NCBI GenBank assembly: GCA_902825855.1
Contig: CADECW010000027.1
Location: 1 to 59,535, forward strand
From: an uncultured Rhodospirillales bacterium
GTDB lineage: Bacteria > Pseudomonadota > Alphaproteobacteria > Reyranellales > Reyranellaceae
Direction of reading: 5' to 3'
Length of the DNA: 59,535 nucleotides
The translations under genes were made by a program, and so were the position numbers. Each line of letters begins with the position of its first letter. Within the stretch, counting starts at the first letter, position 1. Of the stretch, positions 8,201 to 16,407 are shown piece after piece. Below the pieces are notes generated by a model that did not search any database, was not told the DNA's origin, and saw only the letters and a list, made by a program, of their open reading frames with translations.

Positions 8201-9352
8201 ATGACGGATGGGCGGCGCGTGCCCGCCGAGATCGGTACCGTGATCGTGGGCGGAGGAATCGTCGGGATGTGCCTCGCCTGGTTCCTGGCCGAGGAGGGTC
8301 ATGACGTAGCCGTGGTCGATGACGGCCGGCATGCCGGCACCATCGCCAACGCGGGCGGGCTGCATGTTCAGCTTCAAAGCCGTTTCATGCGTCTCTATCC
8401 CGAGATGGTGCCTGCCTTCGAGGAGACGCTGCCCTTCTACCCGCGCGCGGTGCGGCACTGGCAGGCACTGGCCGGGCGCCTGGGCGAGGACATAGAACTC
8501 GCCGTGACCGGTGGCCTGATGGTGGCGGAGAGCCGCGAACAATACGAGTTCCTGGAGAAGAAGTGCCGTCGCGAGCGGCAGCTCGGCCTGGAAGTCGAGA
8601 TGCTGGATCGTGCCGCGCTCGACCGCGTCGCACCTTATTTCGCGCCGAGCATCGTCGGCGCCGAATTGTGCATCACCGAAGGCAAGGTCAATCCGCTGCT
8701 GGCGAACCAGGCGATCCGGCGCAGGGCGCTGGCGGCAGGCGTCGTCCATTGCACGGAGACACGGGTTGGCAGCCTTGCCCGCGTCGCCAACGGCTTCGCG
8801 ATCGAGACCAGCCGCGGCTCGATCCGCGCTGGCCGCATCGTCATCGCCGCCGGCGCCGGCTCGGGGGCACTTGCGGCAGAGTTCGGCCTCATCGTGCCGA
8901 CACGTGCCGAGCCTTTGCACATGAACATCACCGAGGCGACCGAGCCGCTGATCCACCACATGGTGCAGCACGCCGACCGACAGATCACCATGAAGCAGCT
9001 CTCGGCCGGCATGGTGGTGATCGGCGGCGGCTGGCCCGCGACGCTGGCGGGTGCCGACGAGCATCCCACCGTGGAGCTCGACAGCCTGATCGGGAGCCTG
9101 AGCCTCGCCCAGCATGTCATCCCGCGCATCGGCGCGCTGCGCCTAATCCGGACCTGGGCAGGCGTCAACACCAGCGTCGATGGGCGGCCCGTGGTCGGAC
9201 CGGTGAGAGGCCTGCCCGGCCTGTTTTTCGCCATTCCCGGCGACGCAGGCTACACGCTCGGTCCGCTGACGGCGCGGCTGGTCGCCGACACGATGCTCGG
9301 CCGCACGCCAGAAGCGCCGATAGGCGGCTATACGGCCGATCGCTTCAATTAG
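8201..9352 (+). CDS. DAO-family FAD oxidoreductase, catalytic subunit of opine/hydroxyproline-type oxidase
   Basis: 383 aa. The start chosen is ATG 8201, 10 bp after the alpha-subunit stop. The N-terminal dinucleotide motif VIVGGGIVGMCLAWFLAEEG (residues 14-33) binds FAD, and the C-terminal region IRTWAGVNTSVDGRPVVGP is typical of glycine/sarcosine/D-amino acid oxidases (DAO). In HcnABC, octopine/nopaline oxidase and D-hydroxyproline dehydrogenase complexes a subunit like this oxidises the C-N bond of the substrate. It has no hydrogen-cyanide gene partners, so cyanide production is not claimed. A terminator follows at 9379. Confidence 0.88.
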   Translation: MTDGRRVPAEIGTVIVGGGIVGMCLAWFLAEEGHDVAVVDDGRHAGTIANAGGLHVQLQSRFMRLYPEMVPAFEETLPFYPRAVRHWQALAGRLGEDIELAVTGGLMVAESREQYEFLEKKCRRERQLGLEVEMLDRAALDRVAPYFAPSIVGAELCITEGKVNPLLANQAIRRRALAAGVVHCTETRVGSLARVANGFAIETSRGSIRAGRIVIAAGAGSGALAAEFGLIVPTRAEPLHMNITEATEPLIHHMVQHADRQITMKQLSAGMVVIGGGWPATLAGADEHPTVELDSLIGSLSLAQHVIPRIGALRLIRTWAGVNTSVDGRPVVGPVRGLPGLFFAIPGDAGYTLGPLTARLVADTMLGRTPEAPIGGYTADRFN

Positions 9353-9378
9353 GGTCAACTCAATAGAGCTTGCCCCGA

Positions 9379-9420
9379 CTGGCTGGCTCCGGACCGATTC
9401 CGGACCTTCGCCAGTTTTAT
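9379..9420 (+). terminator. Rho-independent terminator of the oxidase operon
   Basis: Outer stem CTGGC (9379-9383) with GCCAG (9410-9414), inner stem TCCGGA (9388-9393) with TCCGGA (9399-9404), then TTTTAT at 9415-9420. It lies 26 bp after the oxidase stop and just before the end of the convergent GFA-family gene. Confidence 0.7.
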
Positions 9421-9424
9421 CGAT

Positions 9425-9832
9425 CTAGGGCTGCGTTTCGAACTTTCGGATTGACCCGACTTGCGTGACCCATGGCTGAGCGGAGCGAGACCACCACTGA
9501 GTCTGGGGGATTATCTGGTCGCGTTGCCGAATGGAGCCCAGACGGATGGCATAAATCTTCGGGCCTGTTCCGGCGGTTGTCGCGTAGATATGCGTTCCAC
9601 ATTCCGGGCAAAACGCTTGTGGCCGCTTGTTCCCGCTTTCGGCAATCTTGACGTAGATTTTCGGTTCGCCCGAAAGCAACTTGAAAGCGTTTTCGCGTGT
9701 GAAGGTGTGCACGCGGAACGCGGAGCCGGAGAACGTCTGGCAGTCAGTGCAATTGCAGAGCAAGGTCTTGTCCGGCTCAATCTCAGCTTCAAAAGTGATG
9801 TATCCGCAGTGACAACGCCCGTCGATTTTCAT
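9425..9832 (-). CDS. GFA/CENP-V family zinc-binding protein
   Basis: 135 aa from ATG 9830-9832, preferred over an ATG 30 bp upstream because a purine-rich GGGGCAGG precedes it. The zinc cysteines are all present: RCHCG near residue 7, CNCTDCQ near 27, and FCPECGTHIY near 74. This is the glutathione-dependent formaldehyde-activating (Gfa/CENP-V) fold. Most members have no known reaction, and the formaldehyde role is disputed even for the type enzyme. The gene is visibly less GC-rich than its neighbours, which may mean more recent acquisition. It is convergent with the oxidase operon and is unlikely to belong to it. Confidence 0.85.
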   Translation of the reverse strand: MKIDGRCHCGYITFEAEIEPDKTLLCNCTDCQTFSGSAFRVHTFTRENAFKLLSGEPKIYVKIAESGNKRPQAFCPECGTHIYATTAGTGPKIYAIRLGSIRQRDQIIPQTQWWSRSAQPWVTQVGSIRKFETQP

Positions 9833-10021
9833 GGTGCCTGCCCCTTTTGTCACATCGTTCACCGCGCGAGCTTAATCGGTACTTCAGAGTAGGAAAAAGG
9901 GTCAGTCGTTGGCGAATTGCTCAATGTATCCAATGTCTGGAGTAAGTCTGAAAACAGAAATAGGCGCGCGCTATTGGGTTTTGAGCGTAGTCTCTTGCCG
10001 GACCGCAGACCGGGAAGAACC

Positions 10022-10804
10022 CTATCCCGGAAGCGCCAGCGAGATGCGCTGGGCACCAGCCAACAGCTCGGTCAGCACGCGCGTGCGCATGTCCTCGGGT
10101 GTCACGCGTGCCGAGGGACAGCACATATTGAGCGCCGCCTTGATGTTGCCTGCGCGATCGCGGATCGGGACGGAGATTGCGCGCAAGCCTGCCTCCAGTT
10201 CCTGGTCGACGATCGACCAGCCCTGCCGGCGTGTCTCCTCGATGATGCCGCGCAGCTTCACCTTCGAAGTGACGGTGTTGGCCGTGAACTTCTCGAGCTT
10301 GACGTTGGCCAGGTACTCGTCGAGTTCCTGCTCGGAAAGGCCAGACAGGAGCACGCGCCCGGTCGACACGGCATATGCCTCCGCGCGATTGCCGACGTTG
10401 ATGCCGACGTTCATGACCCGACGCGAGGCGGCCCGCGCGACGTAGACGGCCGAGGTACCATCGAACACGGCAACGAAGCAGGACTCCGACAGTTTCTCGG
10501 ACAGTTCGTTCAGCACCGGCTGGGCGACGTCACAGATGTCCATCGACGACAGGGCGGTGAAGCCCAGTTCCAGCACCTTCGGATGGAGGCGGAAATACTT
10601 GCCGTTGGTCTCGACGTAGCCTTCACGCACCAGGGTGAGGAGAAAACGACGCGCCGCGGCGCGGTTCATGTCGGTGCGGTCGGCGACCTCGCTCAGCGTC
10701 ATGCTGGGCTTCGCCCGCGTGAAGGCCCGAATCACTTCCAGACCGCGGGCGAACGAACTCACGTAGTCGCCATTTTCCTGATCGGAAGCCGCTAGGTCTG
10801 CCAT
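10022..10804 (-). CDS. IclR-family transcriptional regulator
   Basis: 260 aa. The N-terminal winged helix-turn-helix (about residues 15-75: VSSFARGLEVIRAF ... LSEVADRTDMNRAAARRFLLTL) is followed by the IclR effector domain, which ends in the typical ISVPIRDRAGNIKAALNMCCPSAR. It resembles the PcaR/PobR branch that controls catabolism of small acids. It is transcribed away from the ABC importer starting at 11182. The 377-bp gap holds a perfect 16-bp palindrome, which is the obvious operator candidate. It likely senses the imported substrate or a breakdown intermediate. Whether it activates or represses is unknown. Confidence 0.93.
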   Translation of the reverse strand: MADLAASDQENGDYVSSFARGLEVIRAFTRAKPSMTLSEVADRTDMNRAAARRFLLTLVREGYVETNGKYFRLHPKVLELGFTALSSMDICDVAQPVLNELSEKLSESCFVAVFDGTSAVYVARAASRRVMNVGINVGNRAEAYAVSTGRVLLSGLSEQELDEYLANVKLEKFTANTVTSKVKLRGIIEETRRQGWSIVDQELEAGLRAISVPIRDRAGNIKAALNMCCPSARVTPEDMRTRVLTELLAGAQRISLALPG

Positions 10805-10900
10805 GCTTTCGTCTTCTCAACTCTCACGCCTGGGGACTGTTCCGATACACCGGTCGCTGTGTGGACTGAAAGTCTTCACGGGGACGCATCTAGCTTATAC

Positions 10901-10916
10901 ACGAACATATGTTCGT
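10901..10916. promoter_or_regulatory. Perfect 16-bp palindrome, candidate IclR operator
   Basis: ACGAACATATGTTCGT is its own reverse complement. After one mismatched pair, three more flanking pairs match. It lies 96 bp from the regulator's start and about 265 bp before the importer's start, in the most AT-rich part of the gap. Its length fits the 14-16 bp palindromes bound by IclR-family proteins. The link to this regulator is inferred from position. Confidence 0.65.
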
Positions 10917-11097
10917 ATATCGCGCATCTCAACCTGTAATAAAGGCCATCCATCTCGGCTGGAATTGGCGCTTCGCACAGACGGAATCCAGAAGTTTCGC
11001 AGAAAAAGTCCCCAATCTCGGACCCGTTTCACGCCCGCGAAGGCAGCATGATGGGTGGCCAATCTGCTTGCCAACCGCCTCAGCGCCTTAAATAATT

Positions 11098-11113
11098 CCG
11101 CACGGATGTTCGG
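11098..11113. promoter_or_regulatory. Possible second, degenerate operator half-site
   Basis: CCGCACGGATGTTCGG matches the 16-bp palindrome at 11 of 16 positions, including the whole ATGTTCG half. It lies 68 bp before the binding-protein ATG, where a regulator would touch the operon promoter. It may be chance. Confidence 0.3.
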
Positions 11114-11181
11114 ATAGCGAGCGCGAAATCGCTGCAAATGCGCGGCCGGACATCCGAGGGGATTCTCGAAGGGAGCCAGAC

Positions 11182-12519
11182 ATGAAGAAGGGAACTGTTT
11201 CGCGCCGCTCGGCCGTGATGGGTGCAAGTGCGGTGGGCGCATTGGGCATGGCCGGCGCATTGGCACCGGCTACGCCAGCGAAGGCGCAGGGCGGAGTGAC
11301 ACTGCGCTGGTGGTCGACTCAGTCTGTGCCGGCCCAGCTCGAAGCCTACAAGTTCCAGATCGCGCAGTTCGAGGCGGCCAACCCGGGCATCAAGGTCGCG
11401 TTCGAACCGACCTCGAACGAGACCTATGCCGCCCAGCTCGCCGCTGCTTTTGCCAGCGGCCAGGTCCCGAACATCGTCACCCACCTGCCGTCCTTCGCCG
11501 TCACCAACTACTGGCGCAACGGCCTGCTGGAGCCGTTCAACGACGTCATCCAGATGGTCGGCCCGGAGAAGTTCTATCCCGACGCCAACCGCATCTACGA
11601 GGTCGAGAAGGGCGTCTATGGCGGCGCCGGCATCGGCGGCACCGCGGCCAACACGCTGTGGCTGCGCACCGACCTGATGAAGAAGGCCGGCATCGACAGC
11701 GTTCCCAAGACCTGGGACGAGCTGCGCGCCGCGGCGCGCAAGATGCAGGGCGGCGGCATCTACGGTGCGCCCCTGCCCTACGCAAAGAACAGCATGACCA
11801 CGCTGGTCTTCATTTGCTTCGTGCGTCTGGCCGGCGGCCAGGTGTTCACGCCGGACCTCGAGGTCGCGATCGACAGCAAGGAAGCGCTGAATGCGCTCGA
11901 GTTCTACAAGTCGATGCGCGAGCTCTGCCCGCCCGGCGCGACCGGCTATTCATGGGGCGAGAGCCTGACCGCGTTCGTCTCGGGCGCCACCGCCACCGGC
12001 CTCTATACCGGCCGCGTGCTGGCCAATGTGGTTGCGCAGAACCCGGGCATCCAGGATTCGCTCGCCGCCGCGACCTATCCGTCTATCGCCGCCGGCGTTC
12101 CGTCGTGGACGTTCAACGACTTCCCCAGCATCTTCATCCCGAAGGCGGCCAAAGACATGGGGGCGACCAAGAAGTTCGCAGCCCACATCTTCGCGCCCGA
12201 GGGCTACATCAAGCAGCTCCACGCGGCGCCCGGCCACGTACTGCCGGTGCTGAAGACCATCGCCGACGATCCGCGCTACCTCGACAACCCGATCATCGCC
12301 AAGTACCCGAAGGAAGTGAAGCTGATGGCCGAGAACTCGGCGGCCGGCTTCAACCTCGGTTTCGAATCGCCCAAGCACAAGCCGAACCTCAAGGCCGGCG
12401 ACGTCGTCAATAGCGGCGTCATCGCCGAGCTGGTGCAGCGCGTCTGCCTGAACAACGAGGATCCCAAGAAGGTGTTGGGCGAGACGGCGGTGAAGATCGA
12501 AAAGATTGCCAAGGGCTGA
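11182..12519 (+). CDS. Sugar-type (family 1) ABC importer binding protein with Tat-like signal
   Basis: 445 aa. The N-terminus KKGTVSRRSAVMGASAVG has twin arginines followed by a hydrophobic stretch and cleavage near AKAQ (residue 36), so Tat export is likely. The mature part (TLRWWSTQSVPAQLEAYKFQIAQFEAANPGI) is the MalE/UgpB-type extracellular solute-binding fold. It is the first gene of a run continuing with two MalF/MalG-type permeases and a UgpC/MsmK-type ATPase. The downstream enzymes are amino-acid- and keto-acid-type rather than glycosidases, so the ligand need not be a sugar. Confidence 0.9.
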   Translation: MKKGTVSRRSAVMGASAVGALGMAGALAPATPAKAQGGVTLRWWSTQSVPAQLEAYKFQIAQFEAANPGIKVAFEPTSNETYAAQLAAAFASGQVPNIVTHLPSFAVTNYWRNGLLEPFNDVIQMVGPEKFYPDANRIYEVEKGVYGGAGIGGTAANTLWLRTDLMKKAGIDSVPKTWDELRAAARKMQGGGIYGAPLPYAKNSMTTLVFICFVRLAGGQVFTPDLEVAIDSKEALNALEFYKSMRELCPPGATGYSWGESLTAFVSGATATGLYTGRVLANVVAQNPGIQDSLAAATYPSIAAGVPSWTFNDFPSIFIPKAAKDMGATKKFAAHIFAPEGYIKQLHAAPGHVLPVLKTIADDPRYLDNPIIAKYPKEVKLMAENSAAGFNLGFESPKHKPNLKAGDVVNSGVIAELVQRVCLNNEDPKKVLGETAVKIEKIAKG

Positions 12520-12526
12520 GCCCGAC

Positions 12527-13447
12527 ATGACGCTTGCCGCGGCCCCGGCGCGCGCGACGACGCCGGGCCTTAAACTATCGACGCAATATGGACTGCTCGG
12601 CGCGCTCCTGATCGCGCCGACGGTCCTGATCTTCTGCGCCGTCATCGTCTATCCCCTGGTCTCGGCGATCTATCTCAGCCTGTTCTCGATCTATACGCCG
12701 ACACTGAAAGGGCGCTGGGTCGGCCTCGACAACTACTCCGAGCTTCTGGCCTCCGGCGAGTTCTGGAACGCCTTCTGGGTCAATGTCGTGTGGACCGTGG
12801 GCACGCTTTCCCTGCAGATCGTGCTGGGCGTGGCGCTTGCGCTGCTGTTGCACCAGAACATCGTCTTCCGCTCGCTGGCGCGCAGCCTGATCCTGTTCCC
12901 CTACTTCATGTCGACGGTCGTGGCCGTGCTTGTATGGCGCTGGGTGTTCAACGACCTCTACGGCATCCTCAACCACGCCATGATGTGGACCGGCCTCTTG
13001 TCGATGCCGATCGATTGGGTCGGCCAGATGCCCAATGCCATGATCAGCGTCATCCTGGTCGGTGCCTGGAAGTATTTCCCCTTCGTCGTGATCAGCGTTC
13101 TGGCCCGCCTGCAGACCATCCCCGACCATCTCTACGAGGCCGCCACCATGGACGGCGCCGGCGCCTGGGGCCGCTTCACGGACATAACCCTGCCGCAGCT
13201 GCGCGAGGTGCTGTTCATCGTGATCCTGCTGCGCGCCATCTGGGACTTCAAGGAATTCGACCTGATCTACCTGCTGACCGGCGGCGGCCCGGTGACGGCG
13301 ACACAGACGCTGCCACTGCTGGTCTACAAGCAGGCCTTCGCGCTCAACGAAATGGGCGGCGCCTCGGCGGTCGCCGTACTGATGATGCTGTTCATGCTGG
13401 GCTTCATGGTCCTGTATTTCCGCTACGGCCGGCCGACGGAGAGCTGA
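12527..13447 (+). CDS. MalF/UgpA-type ABC permease
   Basis: 306 aa from ATG 12527, 7 bp after the binding-protein stop. Six membrane segments are seen, starting after a soluble N-terminal stretch of about 25 residues (YGLLGALLIAPTVLIFCAVIV). The coupling (EAA) loop near residue 205 reads EAATMDGAGAWGRFTDITLP, which docks on the ATPase. It heterodimerises with the permease that follows 3 bp downstream. Confidence 0.93.
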   Translation: MTLAAAPARATTPGLKLSTQYGLLGALLIAPTVLIFCAVIVYPLVSAIYLSLFSIYTPTLKGRWVGLDNYSELLASGEFWNAFWVNVVWTVGTLSLQIVLGVALALLLHQNIVFRSLARSLILFPYFMSTVVAVLVWRWVFNDLYGILNHAMMWTGLLSMPIDWVGQMPNAMISVILVGAWKYFPFVVISVLARLQTIPDHLYEAATMDGAGAWGRFTDITLPQLREVLFIVILLRAIWDFKEFDLIYLLTGGGPVTATQTLPLLVYKQAFALNEMGGASAVAVLMMLFMLGFMVLYFRYGRPTES

Positions 13448-13450
13448 CCG

Positions 13451-14284
13451 ATGAAGCGTTCCGCCCTGTCGGGAGTCCTGTTCAACCTCTTCGCCTGGGC
13501 GATCGTGGTCGTCGTGTCGTTTCCGCTGATCTGGACGATCGTCACCTCGCTCAAGCCGCAGACCGAGTTGTTCCGCATCCCGCCAAGCCTGCTACCGGGC
13601 AACGTCACTTTCGAGCACTATTACAAGCTCCTGTTCGGCACGAAGTTCCTGACCTACTTCGGCAACTCGGTGATCGTCTCGATCGCAACGACCGCGCTGG
13701 TCATCGTCGTCGGCGTGCTGGGCGCGCACAGCCTCGTGCGCTTCTCCTACCCGGGCCGCGAGCGGCTGGCGCAGCTCGTGCTCTTCACCTACCTGCTGCC
13801 GTCGGTGGTGCTGATCATCCCGCTCTACCTGATGCTGGTGAGCCTGGGTCTCGCCAACACCCTGTTCAGCCTGACGATCGCCTACACGACCTTCGCCCTG
13901 CCCTTCGCACTGTGGCTGCTGCGCTCCTTCATGGCGGGCATCCCGCAGGACCTGGAGGCGGCCGCCATGGTCGACGGCGCCTCGCGCATGGGCGCATTCT
14001 TCGACGTGATCCTGCCGCAGGCCCTGCCCGGCATCATCTCGACCGCCGTCTTCACTTTCATCCTGGCGTGGAACGAATACCTGTTCGCCCTGGTGCTGGT
14101 GAACCAGGACTCCTCGCGCACGCTGACGACCGGCGTGATCACCATGCTGGTGACGTCCTTTCACATCGAATGGTCGATGCTGATGGCTGCTTCGGTGATG
14201 ATGAGCGTGCCGGTTATCGTCGTCTTCGCCTTCCTGCAGAAACACCTGACCCGCGGCTTCGGCGCGGGCGGCGTCAAGGGTTGA
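13451..14284 (+). CDS. MalG/UgpE-type ABC permease
   Basis: 277 aa with six membrane segments. The EAA loop LEAAAMVDGASRMGAFFDVILP lies near residues 172-193 (family consensus EAAxxDGA). The typical opening FNLFAWAIVVVVSFPLIWTIVTSLK sets the first membrane helix and the periplasmic loop. It sits 3 bp after its partner permease and 7 bp before the ATPase, so the three are surely co-transcribed. Confidence 0.93.
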   Translation: MKRSALSGVLFNLFAWAIVVVVSFPLIWTIVTSLKPQTELFRIPPSLLPGNVTFEHYYKLLFGTKFLTYFGNSVIVSIATTALVIVVGVLGAHSLVRFSYPGRERLAQLVLFTYLLPSVVLIIPLYLMLVSLGLANTLFSLTIAYTTFALPFALWLLRSFMAGIPQDLEAAAMVDGASRMGAFFDVILPQALPGIISTAVFTFILAWNEYLFALVLVNQDSSRTLTTGVITMLVTSFHIEWSMLMAASVMMSVPVIVVFAFLQKHLTRGFGAGGVKG

Positions 14285-14291
14285 GTGCGTC

Positions 14292-15425
14292 ATGGCCAAG
14301 GTGACTTTCGATCGCGTCCACAAGGCCTTCGGGGCTTTCGTCGCGCTCGAGGAGCTGAGCCTTTCCATCCAGTCGGGGGAGTTCGTCAGCCTGCTGGGGC
14401 CGTCGGGCTGCGGCAAGACCACGACGTTGCGCATGCTGGCAGGGCTCGAGCAGCCGACACGCGGGACGATCAGCGTGGGCGATCGTGTCGTCAACGACCT
14501 GGCGCCGGGTCAACGCGACCTCGCCATGGTGTTCCAGTCCTACGCGCTCTATCCGCACATGACGGTGGCGCAGAATATCGAGTACCCACTGCGCAAACGT
14601 GGCGTTGCCCGCGCCCGGCGCCGCGAGCTGGTCGAACGCGCGGCCACCCAGCTCCAGCTCGAGGCTCTGCTCGATCGCAAGCCGCGTCAGCTCTCCGGCG
14701 GCCAGCAACAGCGCGTGGCCCTGGGCCGCGCCCTGGTTCGCAATCCGGCAGCCTTCCTGCTCGACGAGCCGCTCAGCAACCTCGACGCCAAACTGCGCTC
14801 GCACATGCGTGCCGAGCTGATCGAACTGCACCAGCGCATTGGCAAGACGATGATCTATGTCACGCACGACCAGCTCGAGGCGATGACCATGTCCGACCGC
14901 ATCGCCGTGCTCGACCAGGGTCGGTTGCAGCAGTTCGATACGCCGCAGGAGATCTATCGCCGGCCGGTCAGCCTGTTCGTCGCGGGTTTCATCGGCACGC
15001 CGGCGATGAATTTCATCAGGGGCACGATCCGGCCCGACGGCAACCGGCTGATATTCGAGGCCGGCCGACTATCGCTGAAACTGCCGCGCCCGCTCGTCCG
15101 CCCGGATGCGCTGCGTGACGACGGCGTCGCCGTGGTCCTGGGCGTACGGTCGGAGGATGTCGGGCTGGCCGCCGACGGCGAGCGCGCGACGGTCAAGGTC
15201 GTCGAGCCGACGGGCCACGAGAGCATCGTGTTCTTCGACCTGATGGACCACACGGTGGTCGGCCGCGTCGGCCCGGACGTCCATCTCGCCCCGGGCCAGC
15301 CGGTTGGCCTCACCTTGAACGCCGCCAAGCTGCATTTCTTCGATGCCGGGACCGGCGCCGAGGGAGGACGCCGGCTGAATGCCGACCAGGCGTCGGCCGC
15401 CGTTACCGCCAGTCTCGTTGCATAG
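14292..15425 (+). CDS. UgpC/MsmK/MalK-type ABC importer ATPase
   Basis: 377 aa. Walker A GPSGCGKT near residues 37-44, signature LSGGQQQRVALGRAL near 136, Walker B FLLDEPLSNLD near 156, H-loop in YVTHDQ near 193. The C-terminal ~130 residues form the TOBE/OB regulatory domain found in carbohydrate-family importers. It completes the importer encoded from 11182. In some bacteria one such ATPase serves several importers; here the dedicated operon position favours a one-to-one role. Confidence 0.93.
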   Translation: MAKVTFDRVHKAFGAFVALEELSLSIQSGEFVSLLGPSGCGKTTTLRMLAGLEQPTRGTISVGDRVVNDLAPGQRDLAMVFQSYALYPHMTVAQNIEYPLRKRGVARARRRELVERAATQLQLEALLDRKPRQLSGGQQQRVALGRALVRNPAAFLLDEPLSNLDAKLRSHMRAELIELHQRIGKTMIYVTHDQLEAMTMSDRIAVLDQGRLQQFDTPQEIYRRPVSLFVAGFIGTPAMNFIRGTIRPDGNRLIFEAGRLSLKLPRPLVRPDALRDDGVAVVLGVRSEDVGLAADGERATVKVVEPTGHESIVFFDLMDHTVVGRVGPDVHLAPGQPVGLTLNAAKLHFFDAGTGAEGGRRLNADQASAAVTASLVA

Positions 15426-15448
15426 TTTCAGAACGGAGCAAGACGAAC

Positions 15449-16387
15449 ATGGACCGCAATAGTGTGAAGTGGTGGGGACCCATCCCGGCGATCGTCACGC
15501 CGTTCGATGACGGTGGCGCGATCGACGAAAAGCTGCTCGCGAGAAACATCGACAACCTGATGTCCAACGGCGCCACGGGCATCGTGATCGGCGGCTGCAC
15601 GGGCGAATTCTGGGCCATGTCGATGGAGGAACGCACCGCGCTGTTCAAGATGGGCGTCAAGGCGATGGCGGGCCGCGGCTTCGTCATCGCGGGCTCGGGT
15701 GCCGTACGTGTCGAGGACGCCATCATGCTGACCCGCGCCGCCCATGACGCTGGCTGCGACGGCGGGCTGGTGCTGCCGCCCTACTTCGTGAAGCTGAACG
15801 ACGACGAGATCTTCGCCCACTATGAGGCGCTTTCGCGCGCCGTCGATGGCCCGGTGATGCTCTACAACATCCCCGGCAACGCCGTGAATGCACTGAGTCC
15901 CGCCCTCGTCCGGCGGCTGGCCGATCTCGATTGCATCGTCGGCGTCAAGGAAAGCTCGGGCGACTGGAACAACTACTACGCCACGGCGATTGCCGTGCAG
16001 GACCGCCTGCGCGTGTTCTGCGGCCCGTCGTCCGTGTTCGGCGTGCCGGCGGTACAGGCCGGCGCCGATGGCGTGATCGACTGCTTCCCGAACATGTGGG
16101 CGCCGGGCTGCCTCGACCTCTACTACACCGCACGCGACGGCAAGGTCGACGAAGCACGGAGGCTTCAGGAAATCGGCGTGCGGCTCACGACGCTGTTCAC
16201 GACCGGCGGCCGTACGCTCTATCCCGCGACCAAAGCGGCGATGGACATGCTGGGCCTGCCCGGCGGGAAGCTTCGCCCGCCGCTCCGACCGCTTACCGGC
16301 GAGCCGCTGGCCGGACTGCGCCGCGGCCTGGTCGAACTCGGCCTGCTTGCTGAAGGCGCACCGGCCGCTCGCCGGACCGCCGCCTAG
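15449..16387 (+). CDS. DapA/NAL-superfamily lyase or aldolase
   Basis: 312 aa (beta/alpha)8 barrel of the dihydrodipicolinate synthase/N-acetylneuraminate lyase family. The Schiff-base lysine lies in VGVKESSGD near residue 167 and the catalytic tyrosine in MLYNIPGNA near 138. The substrate carboxylate loop, usually GTTGE or GSTGE, reads GGCTGE near 48, which separates it from both DHDPS and NAL. Members cleave or form C-C bonds of 2-keto acids, or deaminate pyrroline-4-hydroxy-2-carboxylate. Its place behind a dedicated importer argues for catabolism, not lysine synthesis. GC content and codon use match the neighbours. Confidence 0.87.
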   Translation: MDRNSVKWWGPIPAIVTPFDDGGAIDEKLLARNIDNLMSNGATGIVIGGCTGEFWAMSMEERTALFKMGVKAMAGRGFVIAGSGAVRVEDAIMLTRAAHDAGCDGGLVLPPYFVKLNDDEIFAHYEALSRAVDGPVMLYNIPGNAVNALSPALVRRLADLDCIVGVKESSGDWNNYYATAIAVQDRLRVFCGPSSVFGVPAVQAGADGVIDCFPNMWAPGCLDLYYTARDGKVDEARRLQEIGVRLTTLFTTGGRTLYPATKAAMDMLGLPGGKLRPPLRPLTGEPLAGLRRGLVELGLLAEGAPAARRTAA

Positions 16388-16407
16388 AACCTGGAAGGAG
16401 GAACCCC

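Larger units (their letters stand above)
10805..11181. other. 377-bp divergent intergenic region between IclR gene and ABC operon
   Basis: No gene is supported here. The region holds the 16-bp palindrome at 10901-10916 in an AT-rich pocket and a weaker half-site near 11098-11113. A purine-rich GGAG stretch around 11169-11172 precedes the ATG at 11182. No clear sigma70 hexamers were found. Confidence 0.7.

Noticed and set aside
8201..9352. Hydrogen cyanide synthase (HcnC) assignment for the oxidase
   Set aside because: HcnBC-type and opine/hydroxyproline oxidase subunits cannot be told apart by motif, and the neighbouring enolase-family gene fits amino acid or opine breakdown better.
9388..9404. 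Two TCCGGA palindromes as regulator sites
   Set aside because: They pair with each other inside a longer stem followed by a T-run after a stop codon, which is better explained as a terminator.
12790..14304. 504-codon open frame across the two permease genes
   Set aside because: High-GC shadow frame with Arg/Ala/Pro-rich translation; both permeases have complete motifs in their own frames.
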